The notes: generated by a model not told the origin, from the sequence alone. Shown: positions 1 through 8,894, numbered from the stretch's first letter. The stretch: 64,000 nt of DNA from Paracoccus gahaiensis (GCF_005048225.1 NZ_SUNI01000013.1:62001-126000), one strand, 5' to 3'. A program made the numbers and translations.

Positions 1-81
1 CAGGAAGGGGATCGCGGTAAAGACCAGCAGTCCGATCAGATAGGGGGCCAGATAGGCCAGTCCGATGCGCGGGCTTTCCAT
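1..81 (-). CDS. Sugar-type ABC transporter permease, 5' end only
   Basis: Only the first 27 codons are in the window, read leftward from an ATG at 79-81. The peptide begins MESPRIGLAYLAPYLIGLL and continues VFTAIPFL, the usual N-terminal cytoplasmic stub and first membrane helix of MalF/UgpA-type inner-membrane permeases. A G-rich stretch just upstream could serve as ribosome binding site. It faces away from the AraC-family regulator at 241, the usual arrangement for a carbohydrate uptake operon and its activator. Family assignment rests on a short helix, so the substrate cannot be named. Confidence 0.6.
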   Translation of the reverse strand, partial: MESPRIGLAYLAPYLIGLLVFTAIPFL

Positions 82-240
82 CAGAACCCCCCGCAACCGG
101 GCATGCGGACGCCATGTTCGGATCGCATCATCAAATCGCTCCTCCCTCGATTCGATCGGCAGGGACCGCGACAGGCACGGTCTGGTCTGCTAGTATCTCA
201 GCTAAACGACAAAGATGAATTGACGTTAACGCAGAAAAAG

Positions 241-1179
241 ATGGACGAAACCGAACAGCCCCTGATGCCCGCCGCCGTGCTGGCCGGCATCCCGCCCCGC
301 GCGCTGGACCTGACGCTGACCCGCTCGGCGATCCGCATGCAGCATTCGCACAGCTGGTCCATCGACAAGGTGAACGCCGTCCACGACCTGGTGATCTGCC
401 TCGAGGGCACCGGCGATTACATCCTGCAGGGCGAACGCATCCGCCTGACCCCGGGCATGGCGATGCTGATCCCCGCCAACACCCGGTTCCAAGGCAGCAA
501 TCCCGACCCCGCCCGCACCTATACGGGCCTCGCCCAGCATTTCCGGTTGGAGCTGTTCGGCCATCACGATCTGCTGGGCCGCATGCGCTTTCGCCGCGTG
601 GTGCGCCTGTCGCGCTGGCCGATGCTGGAGCCCTTGGTCCGCCATTACCGCGCCAGCGCGCCCGCCGGCTCGACCACGCTGGCCATGCATCATGCCTTCA
701 TGGTCATGCTGACCGAGTTCATCGACGACGCCTTCATCGCCTGGACCACGCCCGGCGACACGGGGCTGGACGACAGCGTGGGCCTGTCGATGGCCATCAC
801 CGTCGCCGCCGCGCAGATCGCCGCCGACTGCCTGCAGCCGGGCCTGGCCGAGCGCGTGGTGGCCGCCGCCCCCTACAACCCCGACTACTTCCGCCGGGAA
901 TTCCGCCGCAGCCTGGGCAGCACCCCGGCCAAGTACCAGGAGTTCAAGCGGATGGAGACGGGCATGCAGTTCCTGGAAACCGGCTGCTCGGTGGCCGAGA
1001 CGGCGCATCGCTTGGGCTTTGCCGATGCCTACTACTTCTCGCGTCTCTTCAAGCGCCATATCGGCATCAGCCCGCGCGGCTGGCAGGAGCAGGTGCGCCT
1101 GCGCCGTGACGGCCAATGGCCCCGCGGGCAGGAGGACGGCCAGGTCATCTATCCCCTGCGGCCGGGCAAGGGCGGCTGA
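241..1179 (+). CDS. AraC-family transcriptional regulator
   Basis: A 312-residue regulator. The N-terminal half looks like a cupin-type ligand-sensing domain (LEGTGDYILQGERIRLTPG, then LIPANTRFQ). The last 100 residues hold the two helix-turn-helix motifs of AraC proteins, including the typical second-helix stretch LGFADAYYFSRLFKRHIGISP. I chose the ATG at 241 because the reading frame upstream (from 103) is low-complexity and lacks family features; ATG 262 is an alternative. It is divergent from the sugar-type ABC permease at the window edge and probably controls that operon. The effector is unknown. Confidence 0.85.
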   Translation: MDETEQPLMPAAVLAGIPPRALDLTLTRSAIRMQHSHSWSIDKVNAVHDLVICLEGTGDYILQGERIRLTPGMAMLIPANTRFQGSNPDPARTYTGLAQHFRLELFGHHDLLGRMRFRRVVRLSRWPMLEPLVRHYRASAPAGSTTLAMHHAFMVMLTEFIDDAFIAWTTPGDTGLDDSVGLSMAITVAAAQIAADCLQPGLAERVVAAAPYNPDYFRREFRRSLGSTPAKYQEFKRMETGMQFLETGCSVAETAHRLGFADAYYFSRLFKRHIGISPRGWQEQVRLRRDGQWPRGQEDGQVIYPLRPGKGG

Positions 1180-1189
1180 GGCCAGGCCC

Positions 1190-1210
1190 GGCCCGGCTGC
1201 GCGCCGGGCC
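1190..1210. terminator. GC hairpin between convergent genes
   Basis: An 8-bp perfect stem (GGCCCGGC at 1190-1197 with GCCGGGCC at 1203-1210) and a 5-nt loop sit in the 39-bp gap between the ends of the AraC gene and the monooxygenase gene. There is no T-run on either side, so it may be only a weak or factor-assisted bidirectional terminator. Confidence 0.35.
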
Positions 1211-1218
1211 GAAGGGGA

Positions 1219-3018
1219 TCATTTCAGGTGATGGACCTCCTGCAGCCCGTGCACGGGGGTGTCGATCCCCTCGGCCCGCGCCTTCAGCTGCAGCGCCAGA
1301 TACAGCGAGTAATGCCGCGACTGGTGCAGGTTGCCGCCGTGGAACCACAGATGCGGCTGCTGCGTGGGCTTCCACATGTTGCGCTGCTCGCCTTCCCAGG
1401 GGCCGGGATCCTTGGTGGTGTCCGAGCCCAGCCCCCAGACCTTGCCCACCTTGTCGGCCACGTCCTGCCCGATCAGATCCGCCGCCCATCCGTTCATCGA
1501 CCCGTAGCCGGTCGCATAGACGATCAGATCGGCGGGCAGCTCCTCGCCCGTGTCCAGAAGGACGCCGTTCTCGGTGATCTCGACCAGCTGGCCATGGGCC
1601 AGCTTGATCTTGCCATCGATGATCAGCTGGCTTGCGCCCACGTCGATGTAATAGCCCGACCCGCGGCGCAGGTATTTCATGAACAGCCCGCTGTCATCGT
1701 CGCCGAAGTCCAGCTTGAACCCGGCCTTCTCCAGCCCCGCATAGAAGTCGGCATCGCGCTCGCGGATCTGGTCATAGAGCGGCTTTTGCCATTGGTGCAT
1801 GATCCGGTAGGGCAGCGAGGCAAAGATTAGGTCGGCCTTTTCGGTGGTCATGCCGCCCGCCACCGCCTCTTCGGAATAAAGCGCGCCCAGCCCGATCTCC
1901 ATCAGGCTGTCGGACTTGACGATATGGGTCGAGGACCGCTGCAGCATGGTCACGTCGGCATCGTGTTCCCACAGCGCTGCCGCGATGTCATGGGCCGAGT
2001 TGTTCGACCCCACGATCACCACCTTCTTCCCCGCATAGGCATCCGGGCCGGGATGCTGAGAGGAATGGTGCTGTTCGCCCTTGAAGCGGTCCATGCCCGG
2101 AAAATCCGGGATGTTGGGCTTGCCCGACATGCCGGTCGCCAGCACCAGCTCCTTGGGGTGCAGGGTCACCTCGGCGCCGTCGCGGTCGACCACGACCGTC
2201 CAATGGCCCGCCGCCGCGTCATAGCTGGCGCTTTTGCAGGCGGTGCGGGTCCAGTAGGTCAGCTCCATGACCTTGGTGTACATCTCCAGCCAGTCGCCGA
2301 TCTTGTCCTTGGGGGCGAAGACCGGCCAGGTGTCGGGAAACTTCATGTAGGGCAAGTGGTCGTACCAGACCGGATCGTGCAGGCACAGTGACTTGTAGCG
2401 CCGCCGCCAGCTGTCGCCGGGGCGGTCGTTCGTGTCGATGATGATCGCGGGCACGCCCAGATGGCGCAGCCGCGCGCCAAGCGCGATGCCCCCCTGCCCG
2501 CCGCCGACGATCAGCGTGTGCGGCTGGCGGGTGTATCCCAGCTCGGCCGTCTCGGCCTCGCGCTCCTCGCGCCAGCTGGGGCGGTTCTTGCCGGCGCCGT
2601 GCCTGGCCCCCATCGGCCGCGAGGCCCCCTTGGCCTCCTCGTGGCCCTTGAGTTCCTGCAGCGCAGTCAGCAGCGTCCAGATGCGCCCGTCCTTCAGCCG
2701 CATCAGCCCATAGCCGCGCCCGACCTTCGTCTCGAAGCGGAACCAGGCGGTCAGCACGCCCTCCTCCTCGGACGGGATCTCGGCCTCGTCCAGCTGCCAG
2801 CCCGAGGGGCGGACATGGGCCAGCTGCGCGCGCAGCATCTCGGCCACCTGATCCGGCCCCTCCATCGTGCGGATGTTCCAGGTCAGGCTGACCAGATCGC
2901 GCCAATGGCAATCGGTGGTGAACAGTGCCGTGGCGCGGTCGATCTCGCCGGCCTCCAGCGCGGCGCCCAGCTCGTCCAGAACGGCTTGCGCCCCCTGCGA
3001 CAGGTTCGTGTCCAGCAT
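1219..3018 (-). CDS. FAD/NAD(P)-dependent monooxygenase with N-terminal NTF2-like domain
   Basis: A 599-residue flavoprotein of the FMO/YUCCA/CzcO type. Residues about 1-125 resemble an NTF2/SnoaL-like fold (ALFTTDCHWRDLVSLTW). The FAD motif GGGQGG is at 172-177. A second nucleotide-binding stretch (VVIVGSNNSAHD), an FMO-signature-like stretch FKGEQHHSSQH and a late ATGYG motif follow. Such enzymes use NADPH and O2 to oxygenate small nucleophilic or ketone substrates in the cytoplasm; the substrate here is unknown. The start at 3018 has a strong AGGGAGGA ribosome site; longer in-frame starts have none. The AcoR-like regulator lies directly upstream in the same direction, with palindromes between, suggesting that it controls this gene. 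Confidence 0.85.
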   Translation of the reverse strand: MLDTNLSQGAQAVLDELGAALEAGEIDRATALFTTDCHWRDLVSLTWNIRTMEGPDQVAEMLRAQLAHVRPSGWQLDEAEIPSEEEGVLTAWFRFETKVGRGYGLMRLKDGRIWTLLTALQELKGHEEAKGASRPMGARHGAGKNRPSWREEREAETAELGYTRQPHTLIVGGGQGGIALGARLRHLGVPAIIIDTNDRPGDSWRRRYKSLCLHDPVWYDHLPYMKFPDTWPVFAPKDKIGDWLEMYTKVMELTYWTRTACKSASYDAAAGHWTVVVDRDGAEVTLHPKELVLATGMSGKPNIPDFPGMDRFKGEQHHSSQHPGPDAYAGKKVVIVGSNNSAHDIAAALWEHDADVTMLQRSSTHIVKSDSLMEIGLGALYSEEAVAGGMTTEKADLIFASLPYRIMHQWQKPLYDQIRERDADFYAGLEKAGFKLDFGDDDSGLFMKYLRRGSGYYIDVGASQLIIDGKIKLAHGQLVEITENGVLLDTGEELPADLIVYATGYGSMNGWAADLIGQDVADKVGKVWGLGSDTTKDPGPWEGEQRNMWKPTQQPHLWFHGGNLHQSRHYSLYLALQLKARAEGIDTPVHGLQEVHHLK

Positions 3019-3121
3019 GTCGATCCTCCCTCGTGATCCGTCTCCCACGGATGAGGATGTGGGCCGGATCGGCGCCAGACCAGAGAAAACGCCCGCCGCA
3101 GCGCGGCAATCGCATGCCGCA

Positions 3122-3138
3122 GCGCAACAATGTTGCGC
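3122..3138. promoter_or_regulatory. Palindromic operator candidate upstream of the monooxygenase
   Basis: GCGCAACAATGTTGCGC is a perfect inverted repeat with 8-bp arms and a 1-base centre. The same GCAAC/GTTGC words recur within the next 35 bases (GTTGCGCCTGCAAC, CGCGCAAC twice), and another inverted repeat, GCGGCA-N6-TGCCGC, lies just before it. The block occupies the 154-bp gap between the AcoR-like gene and the monooxygenase start, so it is a plausible binding site for that regulator. Inference only. Confidence 0.45.
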
Positions 3139-3172
3139 CTGCAACGCCGCGCAACGGCCCCGCGCAACCGGC

Positions 3173-4909
3173 CTAGTCGGTCGGCGTCAGCCCCATCGCC
3201 CGCATCCGCCTGAGCACGGTCGAGCGGTTGACCCCCAGCCTGCGGGCCGCCAGCGCCATGTTGCCGCCGCAAGCCGCCAGCACGGCGCGCAGATCCTCGG
3301 AGGGTGGAGCCGCGGGCGCTGCGTCCAGCGGAGATGGCGGCAGGTCGTGGGTGTCGATCACCCGGCCCTCGGCCAGCAGCGCGGCGGTCTGCAGGGTGGC
3401 TGCCAGCTCGCGCAGGTTGCCGGGCCAGCGGCGGGCCTTCAGCTCGGCCCGCGCGCCCGCCGACAGGCGCATCCCGTCGACGGCGGCGCTGCGCATGAGC
3501 CGCTCCAGCAGCCAGTCCAGGTCCTGGCGCAGATGCAGCGGCGGCAGGTCCAGCACCGCCCCGGCGATGCGGAAGAACAGATCGGCGCGAAAGGCCCCCG
3601 CGCGCACTTGCCCGGCCAGATCGACCCGGGTCGTGGCGATGACCCGCAGGGTCGACCGGGCCAAGAGGCGCAGCAAGACCCCCTGTCCCGCCGCATCCAG
3701 ATCCTCGACGCCCTTCAGGAACAGCGTCCCCGGCCCGGCCTCGTCCGCCGCCGCGATCCCGTCCGCCTCGCCCCCGGCGCAATCGACGATGCGGAAGGCC
3801 GCGGCATCGGGGCGGCACATGTGGATGGCGCGGGCCAGCCGGTCCTTGCCGGTGCCCGTCTCGCCCTGGATCAGCAGCGGGACGGGGCTGCCGGCCAGCC
3901 GCGCCGCCCGTCCCAGCAGCGCCTGCATGTCCGGATCGGGCCCGGCCAGGCTGGACAGGCCCCCCGGCAGCAGCGGCTGGCCGCGCGGCAGGCGGGCGGT
4001 CTGCGGCGCGATCGCATGGCCGAACAGCGCCCGGCCATCGGGCAGGCGGATCACCCGGTCCTCGGTCGGGCGGCCCCGCATCAGGTCGGGAAGATCGTCC
4101 ACCGACAGATCCGCCACCTGATCCAGCCGCCGGCCCAGCAGCGGCGCGCCCGGCGACAGCGCCAGCTCTGCCGCATGGGTGATGCCGATGATCCGGCCCC
4201 CCGCGTCCAGCGCGATGGCGGCCTCGGGATCGACCTCCAGGAATTCGGGGCTGGAGGACAGGCGCAGCACCCACTCCCGCCGGGTCATCGCCATCAGGTT
4301 CGCCATCTCGACCCGCCGGGCCGAGGTCCGGACCAGCCCCATCGCCAGGTTCTGGCTGGCCTTGGGCTGAGGAGAGCGCAGCAGCGACAGATCCAGCACC
4401 GCCGCCAGCTGCCCCGACGTGTCGAAGATCGGCGCCGAGGTGCAGGACAAGGGCACGTGATGCAGGTCGAAATGGTCGCTCTGATGGATGGTCACGGCCT
4501 CGCCGGTGACGATGCAGGCGCCGACCCCGCAGGTGCCGGCGATATGTTCGGACCAGTCCGATCCCAGATACAGCCCCGCCGCCCGCAGGTCGTCCTCGAA
4601 CCGCGTGTCGCCGAAGAAATCCACGGTGACGCCCTTGGCATCGGCCAGCAGCAGCACGTAGTTCTGCCCCGCCACCTGCCGGAACAGCGCCCCCAGCCCT
4701 GCGCGCGCGATGGCGATCAGGCGTTCGGACTGGGCGCGATGGTCGCGCAGCTCGGCCTCGGTGACGATATGCGCGGGCGAGGGGCGGGCCGGGTCCAGCC
4801 CGTGATGCTCCACGCAACGCCGCCAGCTGTCCGAGACGACATTGTCGCGCCCGGTGGCCTGTCCGCGCAGCACCCGGTCGATCTCGAACACATGATCCGC
4901 GTTGCGCAT
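3173..4909 (-). CDS. AcoR-like Fis-family regulator lacking the GAFTGA loop
   Basis: A 578-residue protein with the AcoR layout: GAF-like sensor region at about 60-200 (GLYLGSDWSEHIAGTCGVGA), a AAA+ domain with Walker A GETGTGKD, and a C-terminal Fis-type helix-turn-helix (NMALAARRLGVNRSTVLRRM). The AAA+ domain is shortened: between Walker A and GTLFLKGVEDL the segment that normally carries the sigma-54-contacting GAFTGA loop is missing, and the Walker B site reads KGVED instead of the usual DEIG/DEV. It therefore may not remodel sigma-54 polymerase. The start at 4909 follows a strong GGGGGGAGG site. It sits upstream of the flavin monooxygenase, its likely target. Confidence 0.85.
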   Translation of the reverse strand: MRNADHVFEIDRVLRGQATGRDNVVSDSWRRCVEHHGLDPARPSPAHIVTEAELRDHRAQSERLIAIARAGLGALFRQVAGQNYVLLLADAKGVTVDFFGDTRFEDDLRAAGLYLGSDWSEHIAGTCGVGACIVTGEAVTIHQSDHFDLHHVPLSCTSAPIFDTSGQLAAVLDLSLLRSPQPKASQNLAMGLVRTSARRVEMANLMAMTRREWVLRLSSSPEFLEVDPEAAIALDAGGRIIGITHAAELALSPGAPLLGRRLDQVADLSVDDLPDLMRGRPTEDRVIRLPDGRALFGHAIAPQTARLPRGQPLLPGGLSSLAGPDPDMQALLGRAARLAGSPVPLLIQGETGTGKDRLARAIHMCRPDAAAFRIVDCAGGEADGIAAADEAGPGTLFLKGVEDLDAAGQGVLLRLLARSTLRVIATTRVDLAGQVRAGAFRADLFFRIAGAVLDLPPLHLRQDLDWLLERLMRSAAVDGMRLSAGARAELKARRWPGNLRELAATLQTAALLAEGRVIDTHDLPPSPLDAAPAAPPSEDLRAVLAACGGNMALAARRLGVNRSTVLRRMRAMGLTPTD

Positions 4910-5082
4910 GGCCTCCCCCCTCCCCGAAGGCGTCCCGTCCGCATCTGGCCACGGGGGAGGCCCGCCTGTCCAGACCCACTCTGGTCGGAGGCAGGCCCCC
5001 GGCCCGGACCTGCGGTTTCGCAACGAAACCTTTGTACAAGGCACTGAAAAGGCATGTTTTTGGAGGTTCAGCCCCGGATTGT

Positions 5083-5100
5083 GGGCGGTTTGGTCCGCCC
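5083..5100 (-). terminator. Possible hairpin after the phytase-like esterase
   Basis: GGGCGG and CCGCCC form a 6-bp stem with a 6-nt loop immediately downstream of the stop codon at 5103. No T-run follows on the minus strand, so terminator function is weakly supported. Confidence 0.3.
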
Positions 5101-5102
5101 CC

Positions 5103-6416
5103 TCACTCCGCCATCAGGAAATCCCGCACGTCGAGCAGCATGATCTCGTTGTCATCGGCCTGCCCCTGCGCGCGCCCGACCGAAAAGGGATAGTTGTTGT
5201 CATTGGCCACGACGATCTGGCTGTCATCGACCCGGTCGACATTCTCGATGGTGACGAAGGGAAAGGTGAAGATGCCGTCGATGGTGCCGCGGGGGGCGAT
5301 GCCGTCGGGGTCCTCGATCTGCATCAGGTCGAGATAGGCGATCTTCTCCAGCACGCCATTCTCGTCCAGCCGCTCGAGATCGACCAGATAGATGCGCTTG
5401 AAGGCGGCGGGAGTCTCGGCCCAGCCTTCGCGGGGATCGCCCTGGCCATTGTCGCGCTCGATGATCAGGCCCCGCGTGCCGCCGATCAGGTTGAAATCGC
5501 CGATCGCGTGATCGGGTGCCTCCAGCGGGTAATAGCGGACCCGGTCGCTGAAAGCCCCGGTCTGGGCATCGAGCTCGAACAGCCGCAGCACCGGGACGCC
5601 GTCCACGGTCTCGGGCGCGTCGGCAGCCGCGTCCCAGACCGGCTTTTCCAGCAGCGGATAGAGGGTCTGCCCATCTTCCGAGAGCGCCATGCCCTCGTAC
5701 CCGCCCGAACGGAAGACGACGACCTCCTCGGGCAGGGCCGCGCCGGGATTGGGCGCGGCGACGAAGGCATTGTCGGGGGCGCGCAGCAGGGTGCCGCCCG
5801 GCTCGGTGGCCACGACCGTCTGCACCTCGCCCGCGCCGTTCACCCGGATCAGCCAGGGGCCGAACTCGTCGCCCAGCCAATAGCCGTCGCCCACCGGCTG
5901 GATGGATTCGAGGTCGAAATCGGCGCCGGTCAGGAAGCGGCCAGGGGTCGCCTCGTTCATGATCGGGAAGGGCACCTTCTGGTCCGGGTCCGACAGCCGG
6001 ATCGTCCGCTCGATGGCGACGCGACCGCTGTCCCAGTCCGGCCGGACGATGTTGACCATCAGGATGACATCTGAGGAATTGGCCTTGGTGCCGAAGCCGT
6101 TGTCGGTCAGCACCAGAAAGCGCCCGTCGCCAAGCGACCGGATGCCGGAAAAGCCCTGCAGCGGCTGGCCCGGGAAGGGCAGCGCCAGCCCGTTCGCCGC
6201 CTGGACCTCGGAATACAGATCCGTGACGCGGCCCTCTGCCCCGGTGAACCGGCCCGAGACGTTGTAATGCGCCCCGGCGCCCTCGGGTGCGGGAACGAAG
6301 GTCGCGCCGGGCAATTGGGCATGGGCCGTCAGGCGGGCGGGGAAGGCCTGCTGAGCCTGGGCGCAGGTCGTCCCCAGGATCGCCAGAAGCGCGGCAGCGG
6401 TGAATGTGGTCGTCAT
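5103..6416 (-). CDS. Exported esterase-like / phytase-family beta-propeller protein
   Basis: A 437-residue protein with a Sec signal peptide (hydrophobic AALLAILGTTCAQA followed by QQAF). The body matches the 'esterase-like activity of phytase' family (Pfam PF13449 type): FSGIRSLGDGRFLVLTDNGFG, DLESIQPVGDGYWLGDEFGP and EGMALSEDGQTLYPLLE are typical blade motifs, and conserved acidic residues suggest calcium binding. It would act in the periplasm, probably on phosphomonoesters or phosphodiesters; the true substrate is not evident. It is divergent from a PhoX-type phosphatase across a 244-bp gap, supporting a role in phosphate acquisition. Confidence 0.85.
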   Translation of the reverse strand: MTTTFTAAALLAILGTTCAQAQQAFPARLTAHAQLPGATFVPAPEGAGAHYNVSGRFTGAEGRVTDLYSEVQAANGLALPFPGQPLQGFSGIRSLGDGRFLVLTDNGFGTKANSSDVILMVNIVRPDWDSGRVAIERTIRLSDPDQKVPFPIMNEATPGRFLTGADFDLESIQPVGDGYWLGDEFGPWLIRVNGAGEVQTVVATEPGGTLLRAPDNAFVAAPNPGAALPEEVVVFRSGGYEGMALSEDGQTLYPLLEKPVWDAAADAPETVDGVPVLRLFELDAQTGAFSDRVRYYPLEAPDHAIGDFNLIGGTRGLIIERDNGQGDPREGWAETPAAFKRIYLVDLERLDENGVLEKIAYLDLMQIEDPDGIAPRGTIDGIFTFPFVTIENVDRVDDSQIVVANDNNYPFSVGRAQGQADDNEIMLLDVRDFLMAE

Positions 6417-6660
6417 CCCGGAATGTCCTTCTTGTCGTCGCGCGGGGATCTTGCCCCCGCATCAGGGGCCCGGTGTGGCCGTGGTCTGTAACCGGCCGGG
6501 GACAGGCGTCCGAAGGTTTCGTGACAGAGCCGGCAGGGTCTTCTGGGGGGCTGCGGGAACCCCTGCCCTGCAGGCATTTACGGATATCATACTGAACTGA
6601 CGCGTTTCTGTTGCACGACTGGCGTACCACGCGGTCACCAAGCAAATGCCAGGACCCGAC

Positions 6661-8640
6661 ATGACCGATATGCGCCAGAGCCAGATCTTCCGCACCTCCA
6701 AGCTGGAAGAGGCCGATGGGCCGGGGCACAATCCCACGACCTCGCCCACGATGGGCGACATCATCGCCGCCCGCTTCTCGCGCCGCGGGTTCCTGCGGGG
6801 CTCGATGGCCTCGGCGGCCATCGCCGCCACCGTCTCGCCGGTCGCGCTGCTGGCGGCGGGCGAGGCGCGGGCCGCCACCGGCTCGGTCTTCAATTTCCCC
6901 GAGGTCGAGGCCGGCGTCGATGCCGATCACCACGTGGCGCAGGGCTATGATGCCGACGTGCTGATCCGGTGGGGCGACAAGGTCTTTGCCGATGCGCCCG
7001 ATTTCGACCCGCTGGACCAGTCCGAGGCCGCGCAGGAACGCCAGTTCGGCTATAACAACGACTTCGTGGGCTTCATTCCGCTGGACGGCGCGACCGATCG
7101 CGGCCTGCTGGTGGTCAATCACGAATACACCAACGAGCACCTGATGTTCCCGGGCATCGTGACCATGCAGAACGGCGAGATGGTCGTGGCCGACGCCACC
7201 GAGGAACGCGCCAATATCGAGATGGCCGCCCATGGCGGTACCGTGATCGAGATCCGGCGCGAGACCGGCAAGTGGCAGCCTGTCACCGACAGCCCGCTGA
7301 ACCGCCGCATCACCGCCAAGACCCAGATGGAGATGACCGGCCCCGCCGCCGGCCATGACCGCATGAAGACCTCCGAGGACAGCTCGGGCCGCACGGTCTT
7401 CGGCACGATCAACAACTGCGCCGGGGGCGTGACCCCCTGGGGCACCTACATCATGGCCGAGGAGAACATCCACGGCTATTTCCTGGGCGAACTGCCCGAG
7501 GGTCACGCCGAGGCCGCGAATTACGAGCGTCTCGGCCTGCCGGGTGCGTCCTATCAATGGGGCAATTTCCACAAGCGCTTCGATGTGGGGCAGGAGCCGA
7601 ACGAGCCCAACCGCTTTGGCTGGATCATCGAGGTCGATGTGATGGACCCCAACTCGGTCCCCAAGAAGCGCACCGCGATGGGCCGCTTCAAGCACGAGGG
7701 CGCCGAAAGCGTGGTGGCCGCGGATGGCCGCGTGGTCTTCTATCTGGGCGATGACGAGCGTTTCGACTATGTCTACAAGTTCGTGACGGCGGGCACCTAC
7801 AACCCCGACGACCGCGCCGCCAACATGGACTTGCTGAACGAGGGCACGCTTTATGTCGCGCGCTTCGACGAGGACGGCGCGATGGTCTGGCTGCCGCTGG
7901 TGCATGGCGAGGGCCCGCTGACCGCCGAAAACGGCTTTGCCAGCCAGGCGGACGTGATGATCGAGACGCGCCGCGCCGCCGATCTTCTGGAAGCGACGCC
8001 GATGGACCGCCCCGAGGATATCGAGCCGAACCCGGCCAGCGGGCGCGTCTATGTCATGCTGACCAACAACACCCGCCGCGAAGAGGCGAATGCCGCCAAC
8101 CCGCGCGTCGAGAACGCCTTCGGCCATATCATCGAGATCCTGGAAACCGATGGTGATTTCACCGCGACCGAAGGCACCTGGGAGATCCTGGTGAAATGCG
8201 GCGATCCGTCGGTGGCCGAGGTCGGCGCAACCTTCTCGACCGAGACGACGAAGAACGGCTGGTTCGGCATGCCCGACAATGCCGCGATCGACGCCGATGG
8301 CCGGCTGTGGGTCTCGACCGACGGAAACTCGATGGCCGATACGGGTCGCACGGACGGGCTGTGGGCGGTCGATACCGAGGGCGATGCGCGGGGCACCTCG
8401 CGGCTCTTCTACCGGGTGCCGGTGGGCGCCGAGCTGTGCGGCCCCTGCCCGACCGAGGACATGACGACCTTCTTCGTCGCCGTCCAGCATCCCGGCGATG
8501 GCGGCGATGACTGGGAGGGGCATGGCCGTCCGTCCTTCTACGAGGATCTGTCCACCCGCTGGCCGGATTTCGACGACGCGATGCCGGTCCGCCCGGCGGT
8601 GGTCGCCATCACCCGCCAGGATGGCGGCCGGATCGGCTGA
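6661..8640 (+). CDS. phoX: PhoX-family alkaline phosphatase, Tat-exported
   Basis: A 659-residue protein of the DUF839/PhoX family. The twin-arginine signal RRGFLRGSMAS lies about 40 residues in and is followed by a hydrophobic alanine-rich segment, so the folded enzyme is expected in the periplasm. Family motifs include NNDFVGFIPL, LLVVNHEYTNEHLMFPG, NNCAGGVTPWGT and a late GPCPTEDMTTFFVAVQHPG. Known PhoX enzymes use calcium and iron to hydrolyse phosphate monoesters. I chose ATG 6661 (AGGA seven bases upstream) over ATG 6646. I found no convincing paired Pho box in the gap to the divergent esterase, only isolated GACAG half-sites 22 bp apart. Confidence 0.9.
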   Translation: MTDMRQSQIFRTSKLEEADGPGHNPTTSPTMGDIIAARFSRRGFLRGSMASAAIAATVSPVALLAAGEARAATGSVFNFPEVEAGVDADHHVAQGYDADVLIRWGDKVFADAPDFDPLDQSEAAQERQFGYNNDFVGFIPLDGATDRGLLVVNHEYTNEHLMFPGIVTMQNGEMVVADATEERANIEMAAHGGTVIEIRRETGKWQPVTDSPLNRRITAKTQMEMTGPAAGHDRMKTSEDSSGRTVFGTINNCAGGVTPWGTYIMAEENIHGYFLGELPEGHAEAANYERLGLPGASYQWGNFHKRFDVGQEPNEPNRFGWIIEVDVMDPNSVPKKRTAMGRFKHEGAESVVAADGRVVFYLGDDERFDYVYKFVTAGTYNPDDRAANMDLLNEGTLYVARFDEDGAMVWLPLVHGEGPLTAENGFASQADVMIETRRAADLLEATPMDRPEDIEPNPASGRVYVMLTNNTRREEANAANPRVENAFGHIIEILETDGDFTATEGTWEILVKCGDPSVAEVGATFSTETTKNGWFGMPDNAAIDADGRLWVSTDGNSMADTGRTDGLWAVDTEGDARGTSRLFYRVPVGAELCGPCPTEDMTTFFVAVQHPGDGGDDWEGHGRPSFYEDLSTRWPDFDDAMPVRPAVVAITRQDGGRIG

Positions 8641-8664
8641 CCTGCGGCGATTGACGGATTGCGG

Positions 8665-8693
8665 GGGCGGCGGGCATGGTCCGCCGCCCTTTT
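8665..8693 (+). terminator. Rho-independent terminator after phoX
   Basis: A perfect 9-bp stem (GGGCGGCGG at 8665-8673, CCGCCGCCC at 8681-8689) with a 7-nt loop runs directly into TTTT, 25 bp after the phoX stop codon. Confidence 0.85.
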
Positions 8694-8894
8694 CCGTCTC
8701 ACGGGGCCGGGATCTTGGTCGCCTGTGGGGGGCGGACCACCTCGGCGGCGCGGTGCCGAAGCGGCGCCCGATGACCCGGCTGCGGCGGCAGGTTCTGCGT
8801 CAGGCTGCGTGGCGGACGGCGCAAGACTGTGTCACAGCGCGCTGAACGGGCGCGGACGCCGCCCCCTTCGCCCCCTGGGCAGCCAGGAAGCCCC

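Noticed and set aside
226..1116. Long open frame on the minus strand opposite the AraC gene
   Set aside because: Composition is Ala/Gly/His/Arg-rich without motifs; it is the GC-driven shadow of the regulator.
3019..3172. Sigma-54 promoter before the monooxygenase
   Set aside because: A GG-N10-GC pair can be found, but flanking bases do not match TGGCAC-N5-TTGC and the regulator lacks GAFTGA.
6417..6660. Pho box between the esterase and phoX
   Set aside because: Only isolated GACAG words 22 bp apart; no CTGTCAT-like tandem repeat with 11-bp period.
5224..8523. 1099-codon minus-strand frame across phoX and the esterase
   Set aside because: It spans two real divergent genes, lacks any family motif, and has shadow-type composition. 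The real genes have signal sequences and conserved blades.
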